DNA of 64,000 nucleotides from Epinephelus fuscoguttatus (GCF_011397635.1 NC_064759.1:12916428-12980427); one strand, 5' to 3'; shown: positions 1 to 12,398, numbered from the stretch's first letter. A program made the numbers and translations. Notes: a model not told the origin generated them from the sequence alone.

Positions 1-1611
1 AGTGTGTTGTATGATTGTATAGATTAAACAAGAATGTGATATAAACTGTACTACACAGCCTGTGATGCGCACACTAACACTGTACAAGCAACAGATTGCA
101 AAGGAAAATACATAGAGGGGGGGGCTTGGATTTAAAGAGAGAGCCATTATCCAGCGAGAGGGGTAAAGTACTAGATGCATGGATGGTGTTTTGCTTCGAG
201 AGTTGTGCACATTAAATAGAGGACAGCAGCAGCCTGCTGTGCCAGAGTGCGCAGCTGCAGCGAGATGAGTTCAGCTCCAGAGAAAGTGAGGAATCTGAGC
301 CAAGATGGTGGACAGGACCTCCTGTGTGATGGACAGTGGAACATGATTTCCCCAGGACGGAGTAAACAGAGCTCAGCTGAGATCAGTATTAGAAAAAGCA
401 ACGTGTAAATCAAATTATATTGACGGGAGGAAGGGATTATGGGAATGGCGCTATTGTGTGTATTAATATGTAATTTCATATTTCAGTATGTAACGTTCAG
501 AGCATATGTATACATGTACGCGTGTGTGTGTATGTATGTGTATGCGTGCCCCACGCCCCGATGCATTATCACATCTGTCAGATACGATGTCCCCTCCCCC
601 CTCCCTCCCTTCTATTAATCTCTGGCAACCTCTCTCTCCCCTTTATCTGGTCTTCCATGGACAAACACATCTCTGACATTTCGTCCAATTACAATAACGA
701 TTAACACCTATTCATTACGGCAGTTTTCCTTTTCACCACCGACTGGCTGATTTGTCTTGTTTCCACAATCCTCCCAGCTTCTCTGACAACCAAGCGAGAA
801 GCAAAAGGCCTTTTTCAGGCATGCAGGGAGTGGGGGGGGTGAGGGGGCGGGGGGTGAATTAAATTTTCAATAAACAAGAGAGAAATGACAAGAGGGCCGA
901 TGCTGAAGCAGTCGCACCAGGCAATAACTTACAGATGCAAAATCATAAGCAGGAAAGAAAAGACAGGTCGTCGTGCAGAGGGGTTTTTGACTTTATAATG
1001 ATGTTGCAGAGTGAAATAAAACAGGATAATCCAACCACAGCAAGCACAATCCAGATAGCGAGGAGGAGTAAAGCAGGATAGGCAGAGACAAAAGACTGTT
1101 AGTGTTGTTACTCCATCGGAAAGCCACTATAAACTCTGACACACACAAAAAAAAGAAGCTGTCTAATCCTCAGTCACTGTCACTTGCTGTGAGTTTCCCC
1201 CGGCTTTTTACGGTTGTGTGGCCAAGTCTGCAGCTCAGTTCTGGACCGGGAGCTCTCTCTATTTCTCTCTCTCCTTCTCTCTGTCTCTAGAGGATGGGAT
1301 TACCCCGGGGAGGGATCCCCAACAGATCCCAAACAAGTGTGAAAAGCCTATCAGAGACCTGTGAAAACTGTAGCCCGCACGGCTCCACACGGACAAAGTG
1401 CTGCTGTCCACTCTTTTTTCTCTCTCTCTTTGACCTTTCCACTCTCCTTCCTTTCTTCTCACTTCCTCTCTCATCATGCTTCTCCCCATCTCTCACCCTT
1501 CCTGACTCTCAAATCTGCTCCTGTGCACACCTTAACCAGTCCAATAAAGGTTGTAGGTTCAGATTAATCAACGTGTGCATCTGTGTGCCATGTTTTCTCA
1601 CGCACACACGA

Positions 1612-1612
<1 letters not shown>

Positions 1613-1664
<52 letters not shown>
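1613..1664. repeat. (CA)n microsatellite
   Basis: About 25 nearly uninterrupted CA units are read directly from the sequence. A second (CA)n tract lies about 105 bp further on. Confidence 0.97.
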
Positions 1665-1665
<1 letters not shown>

Positions 1666-1763
1666 CCTACAGTCTGTAAATTACTGTATTACACCACGGG
1701 ATAGAATGAAAGAAAGAAATGTTTCCTGGCTTTCTAATGTTGAGGCTGGAAACTTCCTTTTTG

Positions 1764-1768
<5 letters not shown>

Positions 1769-1821
<53 letters not shown>
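1769..1821. repeat. (CA)n microsatellite
   Basis: About 26 uninterrupted CA units, the second of a close pair. Confidence 0.97.
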
Positions 1822-1825
<4 letters not shown>

Positions 1826-2251
1826 GCTTTTTTTCCTCTAGGAAGCAGGGCTTTTAAACAATCATGGGTGTAGGGCCCCGCCAAGGTCACTTCAAGTTCT
1901 CATTATTCTGCTGTAAAAACAGGAACACAGGTACAGTCGCTACCTGCTCTTATACACCTGATGAACTTCACACCACAACAAAGGTAATTCTCTCTCATAT
2001 CAAAGTTCTTACACTGTATATTTTTACTGATTTATCTTTGTTAGTAATCTATTTCAAATCTACACCCATCCACATGCTCGATTAAAGGCTGTTCCTGCCT
2101 GTGCAAGGCAAATATAAAGTAATGCAATAATCCTCTGTTGGTTTTGATCGAGGGCCATTTGCTGCCACCTGGTGACCGTCATGTGTTCCTACTCTTCTTC
2201 TCTGCTGTAATAAAGTACAACCAACACTGTAGCATTTGAGTAAAGGTCACA

Positions 2252-2257
2252 TTTATT
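2252..2257 (-). terminator. Candidate poly(A) signal of the S100A1-like gene
   Basis: The plus strand reads TTTATT, which is AATAAA on the minus strand, about 330 nt downstream of the stop codon of the S100A1-like gene. The 3' UTR would contain the (TG)n tract at 2458-2487. The hexamer is seen; its use is inferred. Confidence 0.5.
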
Positions 2258-2457
2258 CTTTCCAGGGAGAAATTCCTTTGCTTGCATGTGCTACAAAATA
2301 CATTTAAGGAAAAAAAAGAAACATCTTTCAACAATGACAGGTGCTGAAACTGACTTAAACTCTCCAGATTTTCCCATTGCGATAAATACAGTTAATATAT
2401 TGATTGGACATTGCAGACAAATACACAAACACATTTATCGTTCATGTGACTATCAGA

Positions 2458-2459
2458 CT

Positions 2460-2487
<28 letters not shown>
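2458..2487. repeat. (TG)n microsatellite in predicted 3' UTR
   Basis: About 14 TG units between the stop codon and the candidate poly(A) signal of the S100A1-like gene. It would be a CA repeat in the mRNA. Confidence 0.93.
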
Positions 2488-2490
<3 letters not shown>

Positions 2491-2586
2491 TAGTGATGTC
2501 CATGACAGGATGTCCCTCTCTCCTGTCTGAACTCTTTCCTCCCTGGAACGTGCGCAGAGTGGAGGTCTTTGCGCAGCAGGGCATGT

Positions 2587-3008
2587 TCACTTCTTCTTCT
2601 CTGGCTTGTCGTTGTACTCCAGGAAGAAGTCGTTGCAGGCCACAGTGAGAGCTCCGACCAGTATAATGAACTCGGTGAAATCTACCTCCCCGTCGTTGTT
2701 GGAATCCAGGTCTCCCATGACCTTATCCACTGCCTCCTTATCCTGGGCGTTCTGCATGTGGGGGGGATAGAAAATACAGAAATGTAGGCTGGATCTATTT
2801 TATATTCGTGCAGCTGTGCGTCTTGTATCCTTAAGGATCTCCTTACCCCCAGGTAGTTGCCGAGCTCTGTGGTAAGCATCTCTTTGAGCTCAGCCTTGCT
2901 CAGTGTATATTTGTCCCCCTCGTTTCCAGAGTACTTATGGAAGGTCTGTATCATGAGCTGCATGGCGTTCTCCAGGGTGGAGGCATTCTCTGAGTTGGGC
3001 AAAGACAT
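2587..3008 (-). CDS. S100 family EF-hand calcium sensor, S100A1-like
   Basis: Two coding exons, join(2847-3008, 2587-2751) on the minus strand, encode 108 aa. The intron has a GTAAGG donor just below 2847 and a GCAG acceptor just above 2751, in phase 0, the standard S100 layout. Residues 1-54 hold the 14-residue S100 pseudo-EF-hand ([20 protein letters not shown]). Residues 55-108 hold a canonical EF loop, [12 protein letters not shown], with ligands at 1, 3, 5, 7, 9 and 12. The C-terminal helix [10 protein letters not shown] keeps the cysteine equivalent to S100A1 Cys85. The match to human S100A1 (DAVDKVMKELDENGDGEVDF, ALTVACNNFF) is close, and the neighbour resembles S100A13, as in human S100A1-S100A13. 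S100A1 proteins form dimers that open a hydrophobic cleft on calcium binding and bind targets such as ryanodine receptors. Other fish S100A1/S100S paralogues cannot be excluded, so no symbol is given. Confidence 0.95.
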
Positions 3009-3936
3009 TCTGGAGAAGGATAGAATAAGAGGAAGAGTGGGAGGAGGTGAGAGCAAGGGTAGTCCGTGTCAGTACTCCCTGGAGCATGGAGGACAAGCGA
3101 ATCAATACACGTTAATGTCTCTCTCAGTTGTGCTCTCTTGCACATACACTCTCTTTTTTAGACTCCCTGCCAGGCAGACAGATGCATGGAGAAATAAACA
3201 TAGAACATCACATACTACAATACTATCAGTGAGATAGCTACGAACTGATCTTCTATGAGGTGCCAGAGAGGTCAGAAACCCTGTGCAGCCCCTGGAGTTA
3301 ACTTTGCTCTGACTGTTTCCTCATGAGGAGTGTTTCCTCTCTGCCAGTTGCCCTTGATAAGATTTTGCTACAGATTAAACTGATCCTCAATCTGTTTGTT
3401 GCTTTGCCTTGGCGAGAGGACCTCTGGGAGCCGGGACGCAGTCAGCAGCTGGACATGTGAGCCAGCTGATAAGAGTGAAACTCTAAGCTGGTGAAACAGC
3501 CAAACCAGTGGAGGAGATGTAACCAGGACACACAGAGGCAACCCGATCCGGCTTTTACTTTAGCTCCACCGGATGGCAGAAAAAAACGGAGACAGGTGTA
3601 AGTCTTTGCTTTTCTTGAACCTACATCACCTCTGAACTGTGAAGACTTTTCCTAACTGTCAGTCACATCTTACATCAGTTTCTCCTCGTCATTTCCACCG
3701 TGTTTCTGCTTCTCATGAATCAGGGGCATGAAGTCTCATCAGGAAGACATTTTTGGCAAGCTCAAGTCAAGATAAATTAAGTTTCCACAAGTTATTAGTG
3801 AATAAACAGAAAGGTCTTTCTGCCTTTGCAGCTGATATGCACAAAACCCACCTACAGACAGCATCAAACATTAGTTGCACCCTTAAATATCTACGTCTAC
3901 AAATAAAAATCTTCTGTCCTCTACATTCATTCTTAC

Positions 3937-4031
3937 CTGAGTGGATGACGAGTGTCGGCCTGCTGGTCAGGTGCAAAAAGAGGAGGCGAGAGCGACTGAT
4001 GAGGAGAACGAGGAGGACAACGTCTTAAATA
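3937..4031 (-). promoter_or_regulatory. TATA promoter and noncoding exon 1 of the S100A1-like gene
   Basis: On the minus strand a TATA-like element, TATTTAAG (4031-4024), is followed about 90 nt later by a strong splice donor, CTCAG/GTAAGA, with the exon ending at 3937. Transcription would start near 4000, giving a 5' exon of roughly 60 nt. S100 genes typically have a noncoding first exon followed by two coding exons, which fits. The second exon would be entered at an acceptor between this donor and the ATG at 3008; I did not fix that acceptor. Confidence 0.55.
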
Positions 4032-4832
4032 CACCCCTCACTCCACCCATCCCACTTATCCCTTCCTCCCCTCTCCCTCCTTCCACCTGTTGCTCCTCTC
4101 CACCTTCCCACCCCCTCGTCCCCTCTCCTCCTTCTCTGTTTACGCATCAGACACCTGCTATCCTCTGAACACACGGAGATCCAACCGCCCCCCTCTGTCA
4201 CAGATAACATACCCACAAACAACACTAATGAAGCTCTCCTGCAAGAGTTCAGTCAGGATGACTAGTTTTTGCCTGCAGGAGTATAATTTATTCCTCATAC
4301 CTTTTACAGTTCACTCCTCGCAGGCACGCTCACTCATAATTTCTTGCAGTCATCATCTGGAGCTGTCAGCTGAGATATGAGTGGATCAACCTTCATTGTT
4401 AGCCTATCATATTATTCTTATTCTGCTTTGTGCACCCTTCACCTCCTCGTAGCCACCTTATCTTTGCAGATTCATCAATTTCATCAGCTTCAGTCTCAAC
4501 AGGATCATCGGCCACCACCATCGCCACTATCTGGGGGGGATTTGCCTTCCTGCTGCTCAGGGCAGACACCCCTCAATTACAAAATCTCCCTGTAGAGTCT
4601 AAGCTTTAAAGACTGTCTGTCACACCTCTGTCATCACACATTATCTGTTAATCTGTACACTTGTAATCTGCATTCAGCAACTGTCTTCACTTCATTCACC
4701 TGTTTCACCTGATTGAAATGGGGCTGAAATTACAGCATTAGGTAAATTGAAGTAACCATAATATGACCGCAAGGCGCACCGCAAATGTCGCCGGGCTTGC
4801 TGTTCTCAGATGTCAGTCTGAATGGAAGTCAA

Positions 4833-5106
4833 TAGGGCTGCAATAAATAAACAGATATTAGATTGTACTCAGTTTTCTGCTGCAGATAAAAATGAAAGGA
4901 AATTGTTATTTCCAATATTCTTTCACTGAACAAATTCAACATTCACCTGAACACAAAAAACACCAATAAATAGATTAATACACAAAAACATTTTGAAAAA
5001 AAGAATGATTACAAATTAGTGCATTTACTGATTCTCCCTGAGTGCGATGTCACAGTCTTTTGCAATGTGTTTGTCATGCAAGTTGACATGGCATTGTGCA
5101 GCCCTA
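4833..5106. mobile_element. Nonautonomous hAT-type miniature element
   Basis: The ends are inverted copies: TAGGGCTGCA at 4833 and TGCAGCCCTA ending at 5106. This terminus is shared with three other relics in the window (19011-19327, 60699-61226 and probably 63160-63745). It is 274 bp long with no coding capacity. Assignment to hAT rests on the end sequence only. Confidence 0.55.
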
Positions 5107-6189
5107 GACGTTCAGATGCCAGATGTAAATTTGACAGACATGAAATTAGCAACAGTCATACTTAGATGAGCTCAACACCAGACCATTTACTGAGAACAAT
5201 GAGTTGCCGTGCAGTCAGAGATATCACTGACTATGTTACAGCTCTTGCTATTGTCACACTGGTTTATCCTTCTACCATGTTGTGCAACCATTTTGTACTT
5301 CATGGCAAAACAAAGGACGGGCTTAGAGGGAGTGCTTAAATAAACAGCCCATAGTAGCAGGGTGAAGATGAATAATGTGATAGCTCCTCAGTGTGTCTGG
5401 TTTGAAGCAGCGAGGAGTGTTGGGGTATGTGCAGAGGTAGGATGTTTACCGGAGGAGGGTTGGAGGTGAGGGGGGTGGGGGTGGGGGGTTTGGGGGGTCA
5501 TGCCTGATACAGTATCCGAAGGATTAGTGTAGCAGTGATGAATGGAGCCATCACACCTGGCAGCCACACAGAGAAATCCCCATACAAAGACTTTGCAAAA
5601 ACACACACAAAGGCAAACATGCTAATGCGAGGACACACACACGCATGCACACTTTCACAAACACATTCACGATTTAAGCTCCAAAACACATCACGAGAAA
5701 GCAGTGGATTGCACTGAAAGCCAAAGTGCATGAATAGTAAACAGGGAGCAAAAAATAAATGACACACACACGTATGAATGATAGAAAAGATCACACTTGT
5801 CAAAGCAAGCAACATGAACAAGCACTGCAAGATGTCATGAAAATGTATGTTTAATCTGAGGCCCTGTTTGTGTGCTGTCGCTGCGGTATATTGTGTCAGT
5901 GAGTGGGGGTAGCACAGGGTGTGTGCACGCTTGCATGCACCATATGTGTGTATGTATAGTGTTGCAGAGTGGAGGACGATGCACAATAGGAAGCGTATAC
6001 TGTATGCCAGGATCTGGTTGCAATAGTTGATGCATCTAAAGGCTGCTGAGTTTGAGTAGTCAGAGATGTCACGGCTATATTTAGCAAGTGTTGCTGGTAG
6101 CTGTGGAAGGAGCAGGTATCATTGCAGTGATGCCTGTGGGACAATGTCAAACCATATCAGGGAAACATCTGTAGACATGCAGTATTGTG

Positions 6190-7252
6190 TTGGGTTTCAA
6201 AGTAGAGTTTTTCTCTTTCTCCAAAACAAACAGACCAGTTGATTTAAACGAGTAAAAACACTGAAAAAAGCTGTTTCACGTTACAAATCAGTGTTTCTCC
6301 AATACTGCCTCTAGCCCAGGACCTACTAATGTGTGCTCTCCCTTTTTCCTGATAATTTAAGATCCAGACGCTCAAAGGGTTTTATTGGAAGCTGAATTAT
6401 CCGCAGAGGTCTCTTCCTCTCCATAACAAATGTACCCAGTGATTTAAACCAGTAAAACGCTGAAAAAAGCAGCTTCACATTAAAAGTCAATGTTTTTGCG
6501 ACACTATACGTCACAGGGGGATGCTAACTACAGACACTGCACAATGTTGAGGCTGTAGAAACATGGCAGACTCTATGGACAAGGCTTCTGAGGTAATGAA
6601 AATACACTGCTTTTTATTTTCAAGTGATTATACACTGAAGAAAAGATACACTTACCTGCCGCTTTATTAGGTACACCTGTTCAACTGCTCAGTAACACAA
6701 ATACCAGTAGCTAATCAGCTAATCACATGGCAGCAACTCAGTGCATTTAGGCATGTAGACATGGTCAAGATGACCTGCTGAAGTTCAAACCAACCATCTC
6801 TAGGGTTTACAGAGGATGGTCCCAAAAAGAGAAAATATCAAGTGAGTGGCAGTTCTCTGGGAGAAAATGCCTTGCTGATGCCAGAGGTCAGAGGAGAATG
6901 GCCATGGTTGCTTGCACATGACGATGAGTTCACTGTACTCCAATGGCCTCACCAGATCTCAATCCAGTAGAGCACCTTTGGGATGTAGTGGAATGGGAGA
7001 TTCACATCATGGATGTGCAGCTGACAAATCTGCAGCTACTGCGTGATGCTATCATGTCAATATGGACCATGTTTCCAGCACCTTGTTGAATCTATGCCAC
7101 AAAGAATTAAGGCAGCTCTGAAAGCAAAATGGGTCCAACCAAGTGCTAGCAAGGTGTACCTAATAAAGTGGCCAGTGATGGTATTTATTATATTCCAATT
7201 CTGCCAGTATAGCCTAATAAATCCTACAAATTGGAGCTCTAAGAAAGGTCAA
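6190..7252. repeat. Copy A of a TTAA-type interspersed repeat, split by a Tc1 relic
   Basis: The segment 6230-6653 matches internal units of the elements at 35639-36493 and 59480-60633. It shares the phrases GATTTAAACCAGTAAAA, TTATCCGCAGAGGTCTCT and AGAAACATGGCAGACTC-like. After the Tc1 relic the same family resumes at 7183 with sequence matching its 3' end (TTCTGCCAGTATA, then AAATCCTACAAATTGGA). The left terminus is not clear and may be truncated. Confidence 0.7.
6655..7181 (+). mobile_element. Internally deleted Tc1/mariner relic
   Basis: The ends form inverted repeats (CTTTATTAGGTACACC at the left, GGTGTACCTAATAAAG at the right), the signature of a common fish Tc1 family. TA dinucleotides flank it (6653-6654 and about 7182). 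Inside are remnants of the transposase gene, including a C-terminal stretch reading FQHLVESMPQRIKAALKAK near 7069-7125. At about 527 bp, against roughly 1.2-1.6 kb for full elements, most of the transposase has been lost. It inserted into an older TTAA-type repeat. Confidence 0.85.
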
Positions 7253-7298
7253 ACATCAATTATAAACAACACACAACATGGTTTTATTATATAAAGCT

Positions 7299-7304
7299 TT
7301 TATT
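7299..7304 (-). terminator. Candidate poly(A) signal of the S100A13/A16-like gene
   Basis: TTTATT on the plus strand (AATAAA on the minus strand) lies about 295 nt past the stop codon at 7599. A second hexamer lies at 7283-7288. Use is inferred. Confidence 0.4.
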
Positions 7305-7598
7305 TTGAAAATACAGTAAGTATCTTTTGTATAATTGGTATAAAAAAAGACACTCCCAGCTTAGAGTCCTTCAATGTGTCCTTGACAGTGGAGATCAATA
7401 CCATGTAAGTGAAAGGAAGGTTGATCTGGACATACATTTAGAGCGTTATAGAACTGGCTGATTAACTAAAAAATGATGGAAATTATGAACTGTATGTATA
7501 CATGATGGTTAGAGCATTTGGAAATGAGAAAAGATTAAAAAAAAAGCAAAGCAAAAAAAAAAAGAAAAAAAAAAAGGGTGGGATTAGGGGTTGTTAAT

Positions 7599-7970
7599 CT
7601 ATGATGCATCTTGAGTAGCTCCAGTCTTGCTCTGACTGAGGGCGTTGGCCAGGTAGCCAATCAGAGTGAGGTATTCCTGGAAGCTGACCTTTCCATCTTT
7701 GTTGGCATCCAGCCCCTGCTGCATCTCCTTAACGGCAGAGGAGCAGTTTGCATCCTGAACACAAAAGGAGAGACAGAATATGGTCACATTCTAATATACT
7801 GATGGATCATTCATAAACAGCAAATAGCTAAAAGTTACACAGTTCCTTACCTGCATGAGGCCGCCAAGCTGTTTCTTTACCAGTTTCTGGAAGCCACCCC
7901 CGTCTAGGTTCTCCTTCCCCCTGGCTGAACTAAGAAATGTGGTCACCACTGTCTTAATGGCTGACTCCAT
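7599..7970 (-). CDS. S100 family EF-hand protein, S100A13/A14/A16 group
   Basis: Two coding exons, join(7851-7970, 7599-7754), encode 91 aa. The intron uses CAG/GTAAGG and TTCAG acceptor sites in phase 0. I chose the ATG at 7970 because a CTGCAG acceptor lies 2 nt upstream, so the longer frame reaching 8045 is intronic. The N-terminal half (MESAIKTVVTTFLSSARGKE...) closely follows human S100A13 (SIETVVTTFFTFARQEG). The C-terminal EF loop is DANKDGKVSFQE with all ligand positions kept, followed by LTLIG as in S100A16. Its place next to an S100A1-like gene matches the human S100A1-S100A13 order. S100A13 is known for calcium- and copper-linked nonclassical export of FGF1; applying that here is inference. 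Confidence 0.94.
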
Positions 7971-9039
7971 ATCTGCAGAGGGAGACAGAGAAGAACAAAA
8001 AATGGAAAACTGAGTGTTGGAAGTGGCAAGGAGAGATATGGCCATATCTTAGAAATTCAGGCGTCACGCCATTGGGTACAGTTCCAATGAATTTTTATCA
8101 ATATGAGGCTATATTTACATTGGGTCTTGAAAGGCTTACTCCAGTTATTGAGCGCATCGGTGCAGAAGAAAGTACGCCGTAACCTTGTGAACAGCTGACT
8201 GATCAAGATTAGGGGTTCATTATTAACTCTGTGCCATCATATTATGTATTGTAATGTATGAAATTCAAGTTATTCCACAACGCATCACTTCATTTTTGCA
8301 TGTGTGATGTAAAGTTATTAAAATAAAATGTGGTGAGTTCAGTTAAAACCACATCGTTTTGCAAATATTATGATAGTGATCTGCAAAGCAAACGGGTCTG
8401 AGTCGCCATGTAAGCCAAAAATAACTTGTGCTGTTCTTTGATGTGAGACGGAGCACGCCTTGAAATTGTATTCGAACTGGATGTGTTCGGATATGTCCCT
8501 TGAACATGTGAGAAAGGTGAGACACACAAGTGATGTCAGCATAGAGGAAGAGGAGGAAGAGGGAGCGGGTTGGGGGGCAGGGCCTGGAAGCTCTCCGAGG
8601 TAAACAGAGCGAGAGATGGAGGGCGGGAGTGATGGAAGGTTGAAGAGGAGGGGAGTCTCTGAGGTAAACACAATGGGAGCTGTGATCTCTGACGGTGGAC
8701 ATCTGATCCCCAGAAGCCAGCGGGAGGCCGCAGGTTCAGATTACTGCCTGCTGTCCGTCTGCTGCAGCGAACCTCCCCTCACACTGCGGGAATACACTGC
8801 ATACTGCGCTCAAGTATGAACTGAAAAACATCACACGGCACCGATAGATTAAGCTGGCCTGAAACATCTAATGCCGCTGTTGTTGACAGGATCTCAGGGT
8901 GAGGCTAAATCCTCGGCTGAACATTTGAGACAAGCGGTTTTAAGGTTTCATTCCACTCACTGCTTATTTTACCTCGCAGGAAGGAAGAAATCAAGATGGA
9001 AACACATTATGCTTTAATTGGATGTTAAATATGTAACAA

Positions 9040-10320
9040 AACAATGGCTGCATCCCAAATCCATACCACATGCTAATCTTATTCACTCGTTTTTGAGTGT
9101 TGATGAACACTGCTGTAGGCGTTTTCACAGAAGACATGTGACATGTCACAGTAGTAAAAGCATGAGTGTACATAATAAAAATAATCATGGCTGAGTTCCA
9201 TTTTGCTGCTTCAGTTTCAGTGTAATGCTTGCTGGCTCACTGCCAGACTGTCATGACTTCCTGAGACACTGTTAGTAATGTTATTAGCAACCACTTGTGC
9301 TTTTCCCACTATAACAAGTCAAAATGTCTTCCGTGAAGAAGGTCTGTCATTCCACAATGCAATGCATAAATGAAACAGAGGAGCTACTCACAGCTATATA
9401 TGTATATAAAAAGTTGCAGGAAGAACATAAAGGACAAGAACACAAATTAAAAGTTCAGTATGCGACACTCAGAGCATTAATATGTGAGCAAACTATGTAA
9501 AGATCTAATGGAGTAATGAGTGGAGAATGAAGTCACGCTCCCTCTGTGTGTGTTGCAATCTGAGCTTTCTGGTTCTTCACTGTGGTAGCTGTTCCAGCTG
9601 CCGCCCCAAAGCACCGCTAGCTGCTATCAGTGCCTCCACCACCTCCATGGTGAGAGCCATGTGCAGACAATCCCAGCTCAGACTCTAAATCATAGATATG
9701 CTCCTTTAAAATGTTCTGCATTCTCCTTGTGAGGTGGAGAAGTGACAGAATTAAATGCAATCTAACAACTAATAAAGTGTTGTTAATGTGGGTCTGTGCT
9801 ATTCCTCCACAATGCAGTGCACACAGGAAACAGAGAGGCTGCTCATGCTAACAGCTGCAATTACAGCGTATGTTGATTTTCTGTATACTAGCTGTCTGTA
9901 AATTTTTATACTTGTTTGTATATTGTAATCAACTAGTATGTAGTATGGAAGTCGGACACACAACTACAGTTTGACTGCCATCCATCATCGCATGTGTTGC
10001 ATCACTTCCTGTTGTTACAAATATGTTTATTTCTTGTATAGAAACTCCTACATTATGACGATGACGCGATATACTGATATTGATGCTAACTTTGATATTT
10101 AAAAATGAAATATTGATGCCATGTTAATAGTATACACATGATAACATCGTGTAAATAATCCAGCTTCTCTTAAATGATTTCGGGTTCTACCCGTTCTCAC
10201 TCTGTCACCTTCCCCCAACCACATCTGAATGATAGCTTTTTTTTCTAATTTTGTATGGATACCGTGAAAATATCATTACCTAGTATATACTTTATATAAC
10301 TGGTATGTACTATGGCATTA
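9040..10320. repeat. Probable transposon-derived stretch (family unassigned)
   Basis: The left part carries GGCTGCATCCCAAATCC at 9047, a phrase I associate with ends of common fish DNA transposons. Inverted phrases ACTAGTATGTAGTATGG (9931-9947) and similar text at 10275-10315 recur. A TTAA-type end (GCTCCTTTAA) lies at 9700-9709. No coding sequence was recognised and the boundaries are uncertain. Confidence 0.35.
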
Positions 10321-10836
10321 AGACAGCAGCTGATTTTGTGTTAAATAACTGAAAAACAGACTGTAAAAATGACTTGATGCTGTTTTCATTGTCATATGGA
10401 ACTCACATAACTGAACACCATGATGACTACAGACAGTGTTAAGGCCGGTAACTGTGCAGCTATCCAGACATACTCCAGCCAGCACAGGTCTGTCTTTGGG
10501 TTTCTGCTCCCTTTTCGCTTCCTGTTGTCTCAACAAACAACATTTCCACAGCTCACAGAAAATTAAAGGCCTGAATAAATGCAGCAGTTACATGAGCAGA
10601 GTTGATAAGTATCGCAGCAGTGTGGTGCAGGCCTTGCTGTGGGGTTTCCACTGTGTATCGGAAACTACCAGGAGGCAGCGGTGGCCGCGGGATGGGTGAT
10701 GATGACGGGTGCCTGTGGGGATGTTGTTGGAGTAACTGTAGATGTTGGTGAATCTCCCATCTGACACAAATGTCACACCTCAATGCTCACACTATGCAAA
10801 GGCTAAGACGTACGAATAGACAGACAAACAGATAGC

Positions 10837-10837
<1 letters not shown>

Positions 10838-10878
<41 letters not shown>
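10838..10878. repeat. (CA)n microsatellite
   Basis: About 20 uninterrupted CA units, seen directly. Confidence 0.96.
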
Positions 10879-10880
<2 letters not shown>

Positions 10881-11123
10881 CACATCTAAAGAAGGACAAC
10901 ACCAATTAGGACTTCTGTTGCATTAACCTAATTACTGGGTGAGTGAGAGCAGGCACTCAAACCCTGGATTCTGTTTCATGTCTCCCTACCATGCCAGCAC
11001 ATGCACACACACGCACACAGAAGTGGACACACAAGTGAGCATCTGTCATCAGCATGCTGTTCATCATTATTTAATGGGTTACTATAATTGTCCCAACACC
11101 TTCCTAACACCATCTACAAGACG

Positions 11124-11132
11124 AGCAGCGGC

Positions 11133-11163
<31 letters not shown>
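11124..11163. repeat. (CAG)n / (CGG) trinucleotide repeat
   Basis: A run of GCAGCGGCGG followed by ten or more CAG units, noncoding as far as I can see. It makes short polyalanine or polyserine frames on the plus strand that I do not take as genes. Confidence 0.93.
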
Positions 11164-11394
11164 CAGCGAGCAGGCAGACCAGTTTCAATGTATGTGTTTG
11201 TATCTGTACAGCCCATACATCAAAATGCCTGACAGGCCACCATCCATTAGCGTCTCTCCCGGGTGTAATGAGATGAACATGAAACCAAGACGGCTTCGGT
11301 CAGAACTGGAGACGTCAGGGCCACAGAATTACAAATGGGCAGAGAGGAACATGTAGTGAGGTCTGTGTGATAAGAGCAAGTGGTGGCCTGACTC

Positions 11395-11420
11395 GGTGTG
11401 TGTGTGTGTGTGTGTGTGTG
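11395..11420. repeat. (TG)n microsatellite
   Basis: About 13 TG units, seen directly. Confidence 0.92.
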
Positions 11421-12398
11421 CTGACTACAAACGAAGCGCTCCTACAGCCTCCTCTGCACATGTACTCCATTCTGATTCAGAGCCTGGAGATTATCATGAC
11501 TCAAGCGTAATGAATGCTCGTGTGAGGCCCAGTGTGTTGTTTTATTTGTGTTACTGGGTCCTTTTTGTGGCATTTTACGGGAACTTTGCACTACGCATGC
11601 TAGATCAGTGATTCACAAACTTTTGGGCCTTAAACATTTGTCTTCTTGTGACCAGTCGTCTCCAGTTGCATATGTCTACGGATTATAAGACGGTTAGTGA
11701 AAGAGTAATTTTGTTCCCTTTATTACATATATTTAAAGGCCTAAGGTTGCACAACTGTCCACTTATTCGGAAATGAAAATAGTGAGGATTAGAGGATCTA
11801 TAAAAACATAAATCTACTTCCCCATCCTGTTTCTTACTCAGACGTATCATGCCACCCCTTAGGGAGTATGATCCACAGATTGTAAACTTCTGCACAAGCC
11901 GGTTTTGAATTTGTTTAATTAAATGTTTGAAGTTTCATGTAGAGCCTTTTTAACATTATTTTTTGGGGGGCATTTTGCCTTTATTAGATAGGACAGCTTT
12001 AGAGAAAGGGGATGGCACACATGCTGCAGCAGGGATATAGCCTTTGTAGATTGGGTGAGCTACTGGGCACCCCATGTAGGAGTATAAATTAGTCCTGTGG
12101 TCACTGTTTGACTCTTTTAAGTGACTGGCTAATATTTGAAGTCCCGCCCTGTGTGCAAACACTAGATTTGGGGAAACTGCTTTTTGTTGTTGTGCTGCAC
12201 ACACTTGGAACATTTTACATCACACATTAAAACCTAACACAGCTGTAGCTATAGGTCAATTCAAAATCATGATTACAAACTACCCCCCCTTGAATACAAC
12301 TGGGCTGTGTGTGTATCATTCCTGTCTTAACTGTACTCTCGACATAATTAAAAATAAATGCAAGCCCTCAGTGATTCCTCGAGAATAAAATAAAGGTT

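Larger units (their letters stand above)
1..2230. other. Intergenic stretch, no gene seen
   Basis: No open reading frame here resembles a known protein. Short frames at 171-479, 1294-1704 and nearby are low-complexity or run through (CA)n tracts. The stretch holds two long dinucleotide repeats, a G-rich run near 829-853 and a pyrimidine-rich patch at 1255-1500. It lies downstream of the first S100 gene. Confidence 0.7.
4040..7597. other. Intergenic stretch, largely transposon-derived
   Basis: No gene was recognised between the first and second S100 genes. The stretch holds pyrimidine-rich DNA (4030-4140), a hAT-type miniature element (4833-5106), a GT/CA-rich patch (5390-6000), a TTAA-type repeat copy with a Tc1 relic inside it (about 6190-7252), and an A-rich run (7540-7576). 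Confidence 0.7.

Noticed and set aside
1294-1873. Frames of 136 and 96 aa on the plus strand
   Set aside because: They run through (CA)n repeats and give Thr-His or Cys-Val runs, with no family resemblance and no splice context.
5498-5986. 162-aa minus-strand frame rich in Cys, His and Val
   Set aside because: It lies in GT/CA-rich repeat-like DNA with several overlapping shadow frames. No domain is recognised.
7971-8045. Longer start for the second S100 gene (84-aa frame beginning at 8045)
   Set aside because: A CTGCAG acceptor lies 2 nt before the ATG at 7970 and S100 proteins start at that point; the extra residues are intron.
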